Source: Thiomicrorhabdus sp. ZW0627 (GTDB lineage: Bacteria; Pseudomonadota; Gammaproteobacteria; Thiomicrospirales; Thiomicrospiraceae). From it: 64,000 nucleotides of DNA. The notes below the pieces were generated by a model. The model was given only the letters and a program-made list of their open reading frames with translations, made no database searches and was not told the origin of the DNA. This document shows, piece after piece, positions 53,891-63,071 of this stretch. A program made the translations under genes and the position numbers. Position 1 is the stretch's first letter; each line of letters begins with the position of its first letter. The stretch lies in NCBI RefSeq assembly GCF_029767005.1, contig NZ_JARUQR010000004.1:124517-188516 (forward strand). Direction: 5' to 3'.

Positions 53891-55078
53891 CTAGAGAGAC
53901 AAACCGCAGGCCACTCCCGATGCCCAGGCCCACTGAAAGTTGTATCCGCCAAGTTGCCCTGTCACATCCAAAACCTCACCGATGAAATACAATCCCGGCT
54001 GTTTTTTGGCCTCAAAGGTTTTAGAAGACACTTCGTCGGTGTCGACACCTCCCAAAGTAACTTCCGCCTTATCGTAGCCGGCCGTCGCTTCCGGATAGAG
54101 CTGCCAATTGGTTAATTGTTCCGCATAAGACTGCAGACTCTCGTTCGACTGATTGGACAAAACCGATTCCATCGGAAACAGTTCCAGCCACATCTGAGTA
54201 AAACGTTTAGGCCAAAACTGGTTCAACCATTTAGGCAAAGACTTGCCGGACCCCTTCAATGCCAGCAGTTCCGCATACACATCCTGCTTCGGCAGCAGAT
54301 TAATTTCAATTGGTTGACCGGCCTGCCAATAGTTCGAAGCCTGCAAGATACCCGGACCACTTAAACCATTATGGGTAAACAGCATCGCTTCCGAAAACCG
54401 CCGGCCGTTTGCAGCCACCTCGACATCCATCGACAGGCCGCTCAAACTTGAAAAACGCTGCTGCCATTTGCCGGAAAACACCAAGGGCACCAGTCCCGGC
54501 GCTTGCGGAATCACATTCAAACCGAACTGTTCAGCCAACCGGTAACCAAAACCGCTTGCCTTGAGTTTAGGAAAAGACAAGGCACCGGTTGCCACCACGA
54601 GTTTGTTGCAGTGGATGCTTCCATCCTTAATCTGTACCTCATAACCGCCATCAATGCTCGCCACCTTGCTTACGGGCGTATTCAACATGAATTCAACACC
54701 TGCCCAATCGCACTCGGTTCGCAAAATTTGAATCAAATCTGAGGCACGATTCAGACAGAACAGCTTACCCAATTCACGCTCTTCATATTCAAGACCGTGA
54801 CGATCCACTAATTCCACAAATGCGGTTGAAGGATAGCGCGATAACGCCGACTTAACGAAATGAGGATTACGACAGATGTAATTTTCAGGAGAAACATCCA
54901 AATTCGTGAAATTGCATTTACCACCCCCGGATATGCGTATTTTCGCGGCCGCTTTAGGGGCATGGTCGATGACCAGCACCCGCTTCCCCTGATAACCGGC
55001 TGTCGCCGCACACATCAATCCGGCAGCACCGGCGCCGATAATCAACACATCCACATGGTTTTGGTTACTATTTTGCAA
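53891..55078 (-). CDS. HI0933/YhiN family FAD-dependent oxidoreductase
   Basis: A 395-residue flavoprotein. The FAD motif is VLIIGAGAAGLMCAATAGYQGKRVLVIDHA at the N-terminus. RISGGGKCNFTN is the HI0933 signature, and the C-terminal GGVDTDEVSSKTFEAKKQPGLYFIGEVLDVTGQLGGYNFQWAWASG is highly typical. Substrate and physiological role of the family are uncertain. It is followed by the 149-residue hypothetical gene. Confidence 0.92.
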   Translation of the reverse strand: MQNSNQNHVDVLIIGAGAAGLMCAATAGYQGKRVLVIDHAPKAAAKIRISGGGKCNFTNLDVSPENYICRNPHFVKSALSRYPSTAFVELVDRHGLEYEERELGKLFCLNRASDLIQILRTECDWAGVEFMLNTPVSKVASIDGGYEVQIKDGSIHCNKLVVATGALSFPKLKASGFGYRLAEQFGLNVIPQAPGLVPLVFSGKWQQRFSSLSGLSMDVEVAANGRRFSEAMLFTHNGLSGPGILQASNYWQAGQPIEINLLPKQDVYAELLALKGSGKSLPKWLNQFWPKRFTQMWLELFPMESVLSNQSNESLQSYAEQLTNWQLYPEATAGYDKAEVTLGGVDTDEVSSKTFEAKKQPGLYFIGEVLDVTGQLGGYNFQWAWASGVACGLSL

Positions 55079-55135
55079 AACTGACCTTATTAAAATTCAT
55101 ACGCAGAGCAAGGTGACGGCTATTGGGACAAGCGG

Positions 55136-55888
55136 CTAAACCAATTCCCATTCATGGGAACGACGACCAGCCTCTTCAATTAACACCTCAAGCCCCACCT
55201 CGGCTTCTTCCGCAACACCTTCGACACCCAATTCAATCGAGCGCCTATCGTTCTCGTCAATCTTGGGCAGACTAAACAACCTCAAATTAGGAAAACGCTC
55301 TTCAAACTGTTGCATGAATTCAACCCACTCCGACTCTTGGCCATTCAGAAGACGAATGGCCCTCTCGACGGTCGGTGTACCCACCAACTGATCGTAATGC
55401 GTCATTAGAACCCACTCCATCATGGGCTTCGCCATCATGGGAAACCCTGGCATAAAATGGTGATGTTTAATAGAAAATCCGGGAACCCGGTTATAGAAAT
55501 TCGGAATGATCTCCGCCCCTTGGGGGTATTCAGCCATTCGGATACGTTGAGGGTAAGCCTCCTCCCCGAATTGGGCTTCGATCTCCTTGACCGCTTCCGG
55601 ATGGGCCGCCAAAGGAAGTTCTAAGGCCTTAGCGGCACATTGGCGAGTACGGTCATCCGGCGTGGCTCCGATGCCGCCAAAACAGAAGACGAGGTCTCCA
55701 GAATCGAAACTCTGCTTCAACGTCTCGGTCAATAAGTGAGGCTCGTCTCCGAGAATTCGGACCCAACTCAAAGCCAATCCACGCGGTTTCAGCAACGCAT
55801 TTGCCTGAGAAAGATGCTTGTCCTGTCGTTTTCCGGACAGAATTTCATCACCGATGATAATCAATCCGATCTTAGGCGTTTGCTGCAT
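55136..55888 (-). CDS. CinA-like molybdopterin-binding domain protein
   Basis: A 250-residue protein with a MoCF-biosynthesis (MoaB/MogA-like) fold: IGLIIIGDEILSGKRQDKH, then CFGGIGATPDDRTRQCAAKAL, then FMPGFPMMAKPMMEWVL. It corresponds to the N-terminal half of CinA and lacks the C-terminal nicotinamide-nucleotide amidase domain. ATG 55888 is supported by GGGAGG about 5 bases upstream. Competence or NAD salvage roles of full-length CinA cannot be assumed. Confidence 0.88.
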   Translation of the reverse strand: MQQTPKIGLIIIGDEILSGKRQDKHLSQANALLKPRGLALSWVRILGDEPHLLTETLKQSFDSGDLVFCFGGIGATPDDRTRQCAAKALELPLAAHPEAVKEIEAQFGEEAYPQRIRMAEYPQGAEIIPNFYNRVPGFSIKHHHFMPGFPMMAKPMMEWVLMTHYDQLVGTPTVERAIRLLNGQESEWVEFMQQFEERFPNLRLFSLPKIDENDRRSIELGVEGVAEEAEVGLEVLIEEAGRRSHEWELV

Positions 55889-55998
55889 TTCAACCTCCCG
55901 CTCCGAAGACAAACATTCGTGCTTAGAATCCCTATCTTAAATCGCTAAAGCAATCGAACGCTGGGATTCAGAACCGGAAAGCTTCCGGCTTACCGGCA

Positions 55999-56586
55999 TT
56001 AATTCAAGCTAACTTCGACACCGATATGGGCGTTCTTGTCGAATTCGTAATTAGAATCGGCCTTCAAATCACCCACCAAATAGCGGAAACCGACGAAACC
56101 AACCACGTTCGGCAAAATATGCAGATCAGCGCGAACGGACATTTCCGTCATCGAATTGGCATCACCTGAAGTAACGATTTCAGGTGCATACAAAGCTTCA
56201 ACCGAAACCGATGCAGGCGACTGGGTCGGCAACCAATAGCGGCCTACCACCCCTAGCATTAAACCGAAACCATCCAAATTAAAGCTATCCTGAGTGAAGT
56301 AAAATCCCTTGCCTTTCAAGCCCAGCTCTAAATTCGGATTACCCGCCATTCCCTTACGTTGTACATCTGCCGATACCGAATACACTCGGTCACCCGGTTC
56401 ATTGTAGAAATAATGCGCGGCATAACGGCTGGAATCAACCGGTGACTGCGATTGGGTAAAGATACCAAAGTTAGCCGTTTCATCCGAAACCGCCAGATCC
56501 AACCCCACGGAATCGGCATGGACAGGTGTTATCAATAAAGTACAAACGGATAACAGAGCGGCTTTGAGAGTGGATTTGGTGCGCAT
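55999..56586 (-). CDS. YfaZ-like outer-membrane beta-barrel protein
   Basis: A 195-residue protein with signal peptide MRTKSTLKAALLSVCTLLITPVHA. The mature part alternates in the beta-strand manner of a small barrel, ending in HIGVEVSLN. GLKGKGFYFTQDSFNLDGFGLMLGVVGRYW is the YfaZ pattern. Function of the family is unknown. It is the last gene of an operon downstream of mnmC. Confidence 0.8.
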   Translation of the reverse strand: MRTKSTLKAALLSVCTLLITPVHADSVGLDLAVSDETANFGIFTQSQSPVDSSRYAAHYFYNEPGDRVYSVSADVQRKGMAGNPNLELGLKGKGFYFTQDSFNLDGFGLMLGVVGRYWLPTQSPASVSVEALYAPEIVTSGDANSMTEMSVRADLHILPNVVGFVGFRYLVGDLKADSNYEFDKNAHIGVEVSLN

Positions 56587-56590
56587 TAAT

Positions 56591-56785
56591 TTATTTTCCT
56601 TCTTTTTCATTGATGGACTCGATAACGTCACTGACCTTATCGCCTGTCGATTCAAGGTGCTCTACGGCAACCTGGGCCTTATCAACGCCTTGCTTCGCCA
56701 ATTCTCGGCTTCCGAACCAGTCAAACATAATGGCGAGAACAATGAAGATGACAACGATAAGGATAAAAGTGATTTTCCCGAACAT
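56591..56785 (-). CDS. Small single-helix membrane protein
   Basis: From ATG 56785 it has 64 residues: a membrane helix (about 4-23, ITFILIVVIFIVLAIMF), then a charged amphipathic helix (LAKQGVDKAQVAVEHLESTGDKVSDVIESINEKEGK). A longer form from 56824, overlapping the upstream gene, is possible. No family recognised. It is wedged between two exported proteins, suggesting envelope function. Confidence 0.6.
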   Translation of the reverse strand: MFGKITFILIVVIFIVLAIMFDWFGSRELAKQGVDKAQVAVEHLESTGDKVSDVIESINEKEGK

Positions 56786-56795
56786 AGATCCGTCT

Positions 56796-57824
56796 TTAAT
56801 CTGATGGCTGATTATCTTTTTCATAAACCGTCTGCAACAAACGGCTCTTCAGCGCTTCGAAAACGCCTTTAGCGAACAATTGTAGCGCATTGTACTGAAT
56901 CTCAGGCGTCAAAGTTTTACCGACTTCCATATCGGCACTGTAAGTGACGAAAGATTCCTGGTTTTTGTCCTGAAGATCAACTTCCGCAGCCAACCCCAAC
57001 TGCTTATCTTCGGAATATTCACCCGTGGTTTCAATATTGTACTTTAAAATCAGATCCGGCTGTTTCGCGCTGATCAGCAACCCTTGTTGCTCAAGTGCAT
57101 CCGCAAACTCCGCTTCGTACACCACCGCTTCCGGAATACTGTCATCCAGCATCAGTAAAAACTCATTGAACAGGATCGTAATCTTACGATCTAAAAGGAC
57201 TGCCATCGGAGTCTTGTCCGTTTCCAGAGTGATGCCTATTGTCGTTAAATTTGCTGCCAAACGCGCATACTCTTCAATCAGAGGCAGATTCGGCAACAAC
57301 AACTTAAGCTGCTTAAGACGCGAGTTCTTGTCTCCCATATGGCGCAACTGACTGAGCTTGGCTTCAATTTCCGCCATCCGTAATGCCATCTCCTGGGCCG
57401 CGGCCGCTTTCGAAATTCGCCCTTGAAGGAATACTTTTCCTTCCATTTCATTCACGGCCGCCTGCGTCTGTTCGAACGCCACGTCAGGCAACGTCACCTC
57501 CGGCAGCTGACTAACAACCTCTTGACGAATTGCCCGCTCTAAAACGGGTTGGCTGCGATCAGGCTCATACGGTCGGATAAAGGCTTTCTTGAAGGCTTCG
57601 CGAATCTGTTGTTGCGCCGTCTCCAAAGCCGCTTGTTTATCCGAACCAACATTGACTTCAATGCTTTCATAGAGAAAATTTTCATCCTGCGACGCCTGCA
57701 CTGACGTTTCGGCGACATCCTCAGCATAAGACGGAGATGTCCACGCCAATCCGGATAAAAACATAGCGGCAGCAGCGGATAACGTCAAAAAAACCGATGA
57801 AGAGACACCCTTTGCTCTTTTCAT
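56796..57824 (-). CDS. Exported protein of unknown function (LPP20-like pattern)
   Basis: From ATG 57824 it has 342 residues with signal peptide KRAKGVSSSVFLTLSAAAAM, with cleavage expected near SYAED. A region with Ala-rich helices (AALETAQQQIREAFKKAF) and beta segments (LILKYNIETTGEY, VTYSADMEVGKTL) resembles LPP20/FlgO-type envelope proteins, but I cannot assign it. It is first of three envelope genes after mnmC. A short AAAGG-like site precedes it. Confidence 0.65.
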   Translation of the reverse strand: MKRAKGVSSSVFLTLSAAAAMFLSGLAWTSPSYAEDVAETSVQASQDENFLYESIEVNVGSDKQAALETAQQQIREAFKKAFIRPYEPDRSQPVLERAIRQEVVSQLPEVTLPDVAFEQTQAAVNEMEGKVFLQGRISKAAAAQEMALRMAEIEAKLSQLRHMGDKNSRLKQLKLLLPNLPLIEEYARLAANLTTIGITLETDKTPMAVLLDRKITILFNEFLLMLDDSIPEAVVYEAEFADALEQQGLLISAKQPDLILKYNIETTGEYSEDKQLGLAAEVDLQDKNQESFVTYSADMEVGKTLTPEIQYNALQLFAKGVFEALKSRLLQTVYEKDNQPSD

Positions 57825-57886
57825 TCTCACAACAATAACCTCAGTCAAAATATGGGTAGTTACTAATCATACCGAGTTCTACTTAA

Positions 57887-59881
57887 TTATTCACTCGTTG
57901 TTTTAACATGATAATGGCCGCTACGCCACCGTCGAATCACAAATCTGGCCGGATGACTGGCCTGATACAAAGATAAAGGCTGCACTAATGGCTTACCCTG
58001 TAGGTCGGCAACAATACTCTCGGCCGCCAGAAAAACCGACATCAACCCTCTCGGACCATGCCCGTTGGAAACAAACAGGCCTGTCAGATATTTCTGCACA
58101 GGATAACGATAAACTGCATGAGTATGAGACTGCGACAAATAAGCCTGTTGTAACCACTGGGGATCCGCAACCGGTCCGATAATTGGCAGATGATCGGGAG
58201 TTGTCGGCCGGAAAGCAATCCTTCCGCCGACCTCTTCAGCACCGACATCAAGCCAATCCGGCAATGCTTTGGCGGCTTGTTTGAGATTAGCCTGATGCCC
58301 TTCCTGAGAAAGCTCTTCACTCATATCGGGCGCTTCAAAAGTCGCCCCCGTCACCGCCTTGCCCGCCTCACCGGGTGCAGAGTAGCCTTCATGCGTCAAA
58401 GCACACTGTAAAGACCAATTCTGCTGATCCGCTTCTAAATGGGTGACCTGGCCTTTAACCGGACGGATAGGCAACCCCAAACGTTCATTCAACCGGCTAT
58501 TCAACGAACCCGTCGCGACAACCAAACTCTCTCCCCGGTAAACTTTATCTCCCGTCGTGACTTTCCAGCCTCCATCTTCTTGCTGAAAGTCCTCTACCGC
58601 CTGTTCATAGCAAACTTCAATATTAGGATGTTGTAAACAACGGCGGACAACGGACGGCGGATTCACCCACCCGCCCTGAGGGAAAAACAATCCCGGTACG
58701 GAAACCGGGCCTCCGACCTTTTCCTGCGTCTGGGCCAAAGTCAGTTGTTCGACAAACTCCGAAGGCAACCCCACTCTTTCGAATGCCTCTTCAACCCGTT
58801 TCGTGCCGACCTCCGTCACGGCCAATTGTACCAGGCCGGTCAGATCCCCCGTGATCTCGCCATTATGCAACCAAGGCAACAAAGTCCGCAACGTTGCTTC
58901 AAAGCCCTGCAAATACCATTGGCTACGCAAGTTCCAGTCCGCCGTCACCAAAGGGTGCACCGCCCCCGCCCAGTTTCCGGAGGCCTGGGTGGCCGGCTGT
59001 GCTTGTTCTTCCAAGACCGTCACCTTCCAGCCTGCTTCAGCAAGTTTATAAGCGACACTAGCGCCTGCCAGTCCTGCGCCAACCACAATTGCATGAACCG
59101 TCGTCAACGGTTCGGGCCGGCTGAACCAAGGCGCTTTTGAGCTGAATGGCCGTTGCTGGGCCAAACGGCCGAAACACATCTCGCGCTTTTTCCCGAATCC
59201 AACGTCTTTATCGACCTCAAATCCCGCTTTCTGCAATCCCCGGCGCACATCGCCCGCGGCCGTAAAAGTCGCAAACGTCGTTTCGGAATGACTGAGCCGA
59301 GCCATCTGTTGATAGAGTGATGGCTGCCACATCTTTGGGTTTTTAGCCGGGGTAAACCCGTCCAACAGCCAAGCGTCGACTTTCGATCCTTCGGAAGCAT
59401 CAAACTCGGGAAGCCCGGCGAGAACATCCCCAAACCATAAGGTCAGACGAATTCGACCATCAAACAGCCAGACATCGTGCCAACCCGGCAAAAGCAACGG
59501 ATAATTCTCCCTCAATTCTTTCGACCACCCATCCAAAGAAGAATAAGACTGATGGGCACGCTCCAAATCGGCAAAGGATAACGGATATTTTTCAAACGAG
59601 ATGAAATGCAGCTGGGCATAGTCCGGCGCCGTTTCAAACCACAACTTTGCCACAGACAAAAAATTCAACCCGGAACCGAACCCGGTTTCGGCAATCCGAA
59701 ACCACCCGTTAGGTTTCAATTCAGAAAAACGCTGCTCTAAAAAATTATGGCGAAGGAACACATACTCAACCTCTTGCAGGCCGTCGTCCGTCGAAAAATA
59801 AAAATCGTCAAACTGTTCCGAAAACGGGACATTTTCTTCGGTCCATTCAACTTGGGCTATGCTCAGTTTCGGAGTATGCAT
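57887..59881 (-). CDS. mnmC: Bifunctional tRNA mnm5s2U biosynthesis protein MnmC
   Basis: Converts cmnm5s2U in tRNA wobble position to mnm5s2U. The 664-residue protein has an N-terminal methyltransferase domain (FRIAETGFGSGLNFL at about residue 60; DAWLLDGFTPAKNPKMW) and a C-terminal FAD oxidase domain (IVVGAGLAGASVAYKLAEAGWKV at about residue 265). The conserved RPTTPDHLPIIGPV lies near the C-terminus. Domain order is as in E. coli MnmC. One CAGGCCTG lies in the C-terminal part. Confidence 0.96.
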   Translation of the reverse strand: MHTPKLSIAQVEWTEENVPFSEQFDDFYFSTDDGLQEVEYVFLRHNFLEQRFSELKPNGWFRIAETGFGSGLNFLSVAKLWFETAPDYAQLHFISFEKYPLSFADLERAHQSYSSLDGWSKELRENYPLLLPGWHDVWLFDGRIRLTLWFGDVLAGLPEFDASEGSKVDAWLLDGFTPAKNPKMWQPSLYQQMARLSHSETTFATFTAAGDVRRGLQKAGFEVDKDVGFGKKREMCFGRLAQQRPFSSKAPWFSRPEPLTTVHAIVVGAGLAGASVAYKLAEAGWKVTVLEEQAQPATQASGNWAGAVHPLVTADWNLRSQWYLQGFEATLRTLLPWLHNGEITGDLTGLVQLAVTEVGTKRVEEAFERVGLPSEFVEQLTLAQTQEKVGGPVSVPGLFFPQGGWVNPPSVVRRCLQHPNIEVCYEQAVEDFQQEDGGWKVTTGDKVYRGESLVVATGSLNSRLNERLGLPIRPVKGQVTHLEADQQNWSLQCALTHEGYSAPGEAGKAVTGATFEAPDMSEELSQEGHQANLKQAAKALPDWLDVGAEEVGGRIAFRPTTPDHLPIIGPVADPQWLQQAYLSQSHTHAVYRYPVQKYLTGLFVSNGHGPRGLMSVFLAAESIVADLQGKPLVQPLSLYQASHPARFVIRRWRSGHYHVKTTSE

Positions 59882-60167
59882 TTTAAAAAGGCTTCAGTTT
59901 TGTTCTTAGTGTTGGTGTTTAGGGGAAATTATATGGCTTATTGCTCAAAAGTTCGCTAATTCCTTTGCCATCGTCTCAGATCGGGTAAAAATCAGGCAAT
60001 CCAATTACTCTCCCGGTACAAGCAAATGAATCAAGGCCGAAAGATAACCCGACAAGGCTTGACAAGGCATCGATCAAGGCGCCATTATTGTCGGTATGAA
60101 TGCAATAAAACTATAAAAAACAAGGTCATTCAATTAGCGATAAAATCTATAAGCTAGAGGGGCGGAT

Positions 60168-61046
60168 ATGGCACGACGAAGACTATCTTGGCAAAGACAG
60201 GCATGCTTGGCATCATTACTTTTCTGCTTTAGCCTATCCGCTTCCGCCGGGCAACAGCTACGCCTCTCAGTCGAACAACTGCACCAAAAATTAAATTCGA
60301 CAGGCCTGGTCATTTTGGACAGCCGCTCTCCCGAAGATTATCAGCAAGACCATATCCCTGGCGCCCTGAATTTTCCCGAAGCCTGGAGCTACAACGACAA
60401 ACAAACCGATGGGCGTATCGTTCAACCAGCCCGCATACAGGCGGTTTTACAATCTCTCGGAATCAATATTGACACCCCCTTGGTGATTTATGATGAAGGA
60501 AAAATGGCCAACGCGGCCAGACTGTTCTGGACCTTAGAAGTCTATGGCTTAACCAATATCAAAGTACTGGATCAAGGGTACGACGCCTGGATTAACCAAA
60601 ACTACCCCGTCAACGCTGATGTACCCAAAACCAAAAAAAGCGACTACATCCCTGCAATCAATCATGATCGACTCGCAACCAAATTAACGACATTAATCGC
60701 GACAAAAACCCCGAACCAAGTCATTATCGACGCACGGCCTAGCGATGCCTACAAAGGACTCGTCTCCTCCGCCAAGCGCTTTGGCCATATTCCTTCGGCA
60801 ATTAACATACCGGCCTCACACAACCTGACACAAAACAATCAGGTCAACAGTCTGAAATCACCAGAGGAATTAAATAAGCTTTACACCACCATTCCTAAAG
60901 AAAATAAGATAATTCTTTACTGCGCCATTGGACGAATTTCCGCAACGAATTACCTGGCATTGAGGGAATTGGGGTACAAGGTAGCTAACTACGATGCCTC
61001 ATGGAAAGAATGGGGCAATGACTTTACACTGCCAATTGAAAAATAA
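60168..61046 (+). CDS. Periplasmic double-rhodanese thiosulfate sulfurtransferase-like protein
   Basis: A 292-residue protein with signal peptide (RQACLASLLFCFSLSASAG). Two rhodanese domains follow: residues about 30-150 with no active-site Cys (YDEGKMANAARLF in the loop) and about 165-285 with active-site loop YCAIGRIS. The inactive-then-active order is that of TST/SseA-type enzymes. In a sulfur oxidiser it may handle thiosulfate or sulfane sulfur in the periplasm. CAGGCCTG occurs at 60301. Confidence 0.87.
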   Translation: MARRRLSWQRQACLASLLFCFSLSASAGQQLRLSVEQLHQKLNSTGLVILDSRSPEDYQQDHIPGALNFPEAWSYNDKQTDGRIVQPARIQAVLQSLGINIDTPLVIYDEGKMANAARLFWTLEVYGLTNIKVLDQGYDAWINQNYPVNADVPKTKKSDYIPAINHDRLATKLTTLIATKTPNQVIIDARPSDAYKGLVSSAKRFGHIPSAINIPASHNLTQNNQVNSLKSPEELNKLYTTIPKENKIILYCAIGRISATNYLALRELGYKVANYDASWKEWGNDFTLPIEK

Positions 61047-61076
61047 TTCAACGACTAAATAAAAGGCTTTTTTGGA

Positions 61077-63071
61077 ATGTGGCGATCACTCAGCATCCGC
61101 ACGCAACTGTTTTTGTTGACCTCTTTAATGCTACTCGGCATTACGATCATCACCCTTTCTTTAGCCTATTTTCTTGACCAGAAAGAGCGAAAAGAACTGG
61201 CTATCGAACTGTCTCAGACGCTGAACAAAGCCATGAGCCACGACATGCTCAAGGCAGTCATCAGCGATCAGACCGATGTGTATTCCGATCTCTCTTTCCG
61301 ACTCTCACAATTCGAATCCGTCGACCAGGTCATTCTCTATGATGAAAATAAAAAGGCCATTTTTGAATACGCCCGCAAACACCGTGATAAATACAACCGA
61401 CTGATTGAGAAGGCCACGCCGGAGCCACGTTTCGAAGGCGAAGATTTATACGTCAAACACCCTCTCATCATTGACGAACATCGTTTCGGTGATGCCATTT
61501 ACATCGTGGACATGCAAGACTTGACCACCCAGCTCAACCAGCATTTGACCTATCTAATCATCGCTTTTCCTCTCGAACTTTTAATCGGTTTCTTTCTAAC
61601 GCTCTGGCTGAGCCGCCGCTATTCGAAGCCATTTGAAACGTTGGCACAGGCAATGAAAGAAAGCGAACCGACGCAAAACCGTTACCCGGTATTGGAAACC
61701 CAGTCTAAAAACGAGATCAAATCGCTCTTCGATGGGTTCAACCAGATGATGTCGCAGATTTCCGATACCACGCAACAAATGCGTTACCAATCGGAACATG
61801 ACCTGCTAACAGGACTCTACAACCGTTACTATCTGGAAAGTCAGCTAGGGGAAGCTCTTAAAGATTCTAACGACAACACGCATGTTCTGATCCACATTGA
61901 TCTGGACCAATTCAAACTGATTAACGACACCGCCAGCTATGAAGCGGGAGACGAGTTGCTGAAAATGATTGCGCTCGAATGTCAAAACGGCCTTCCTGAA
62001 AACGCCTTGATGGCCAGAACCGACGGTGACGACTTCTACATTCTTTTACGTAACACCCATGAAGCCCAAGGGTTGGAATTCGCACGGCAATACTTGAAGG
62101 GTCTAAGTGATTTCCGCTTCTCATGGCAAGGACAGGCCTTCTCGGTTTCTGCCTCGGTCGGTGTGGTCGTCTTCCAGCCGTTCGCCTACACCATCGAAGA
62201 ACTGTTCAAAGCATCCAGCAATGCGCTTTACGCCGCGAAAGCCTCAGGTCGAAATAAACTCTACCTGTTCCATCCGGAAGACGACCTCTCATCGAGACGC
62301 AACCAAGAGGTCATCACCGCCGCCTATATCAAAGAGGCGCTTGCAGACGGACCATCGCGCTTTCAGCTTTATGCCCAAGCTATCGTACCGTTACAGAAGC
62401 AAAGCGAGCAGTTCAGTTACGAAATTCTGTTGCGTCTGTGGGACGGTGAAAACAATTTGATTCCGCCGGACAGCTTTCTGCCGACTGCAGAACGCTATCA
62501 ATTGATGGCGGAAATCGACGGTTTTGTATTATGGCAATACCTCACTCAAGTAACAGAACATCCGGAACACCTGAACCAGCTGCACTCGGTTCACATCAAC
62601 CTGGCCGGTTCATCTCTCAATCACCCGGATTTTCAGGCTCGCGTCAAAAAAGCGGTTCAAAACTTCAACTTCCCTTGGTACAAACTCGATTTGGAATTGA
62701 CGGAGACGTCAGCCGTAGGAAATTTCAATCAGGCTAAAACCTTTATCGAATGGCTGAAAAATATCGGTATCGGCTTGGCTCTGGATGATTTCGGTACCGG
62801 CATGTCCTCTTTCGAGTATCTGAAAAGCCTACCGTTCGATGTCATCAAAATTGACGGCAGTTTCGTCAAGGACATGCATAAGGATCCTTCCGATAAAGCA
62901 GTCATCCGTTATATTCAGGAAATCAGCGCTCTGCGAAATCAGGAAACCGTGGCGGAATATGTGGAAACCGAACAGGATGTGCTTGAACTCACGCGCATCG
63001 GCATCACTTACGGCCAAGGCTATTTCCTAGGCAAACCGAAACCTTTAACCGATTGGCTCGATAATTCATGA
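61077..63071 (+). CDS. Membrane GGDEF-EAL c-di-GMP phosphodiesterase (LapD-like architecture)
   Basis: A 664-residue protein. N-terminal helix at about residues 10-31, periplasmic region about 32-155, second helix about 158-180, then a HAMP-like linker. The GGDEF domain is degenerate (RTDGDDFYIL, about residue 314). The EAL domain has EILLR (about residue 448) and retains INLAGSS, ELTETS, LDDFGTGMSS, IKIDGSF, VAEYVET and YGQGY, so it may be an active phosphodiesterase. Alternatively it could be a c-di-GMP receptor like LapD. It overlaps tmcA by 4 bases (ATGA). Confidence 0.85.
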   Translation: MWRSLSIRTQLFLLTSLMLLGITIITLSLAYFLDQKERKELAIELSQTLNKAMSHDMLKAVISDQTDVYSDLSFRLSQFESVDQVILYDENKKAIFEYARKHRDKYNRLIEKATPEPRFEGEDLYVKHPLIIDEHRFGDAIYIVDMQDLTTQLNQHLTYLIIAFPLELLIGFFLTLWLSRRYSKPFETLAQAMKESEPTQNRYPVLETQSKNEIKSLFDGFNQMMSQISDTTQQMRYQSEHDLLTGLYNRYYLESQLGEALKDSNDNTHVLIHIDLDQFKLINDTASYEAGDELLKMIALECQNGLPENALMARTDGDDFYILLRNTHEAQGLEFARQYLKGLSDFRFSWQGQAFSVSASVGVVVFQPFAYTIEELFKASSNALYAAKASGRNKLYLFHPEDDLSSRRNQEVITAAYIKEALADGPSRFQLYAQAIVPLQKQSEQFSYEILLRLWDGENNLIPPDSFLPTAERYQLMAEIDGFVLWQYLTQVTEHPEHLNQLHSVHINLAGSSLNHPDFQARVKKAVQNFNFPWYKLDLELTETSAVGNFNQAKTFIEWLKNIGIGLALDDFGTGMSSFEYLKSLPFDVIKIDGSFVKDMHKDPSDKAVIRYIQEISALRNQETVAEYVETEQDVLELTRIGITYGQGYFLGKPKPLTDWLDNS

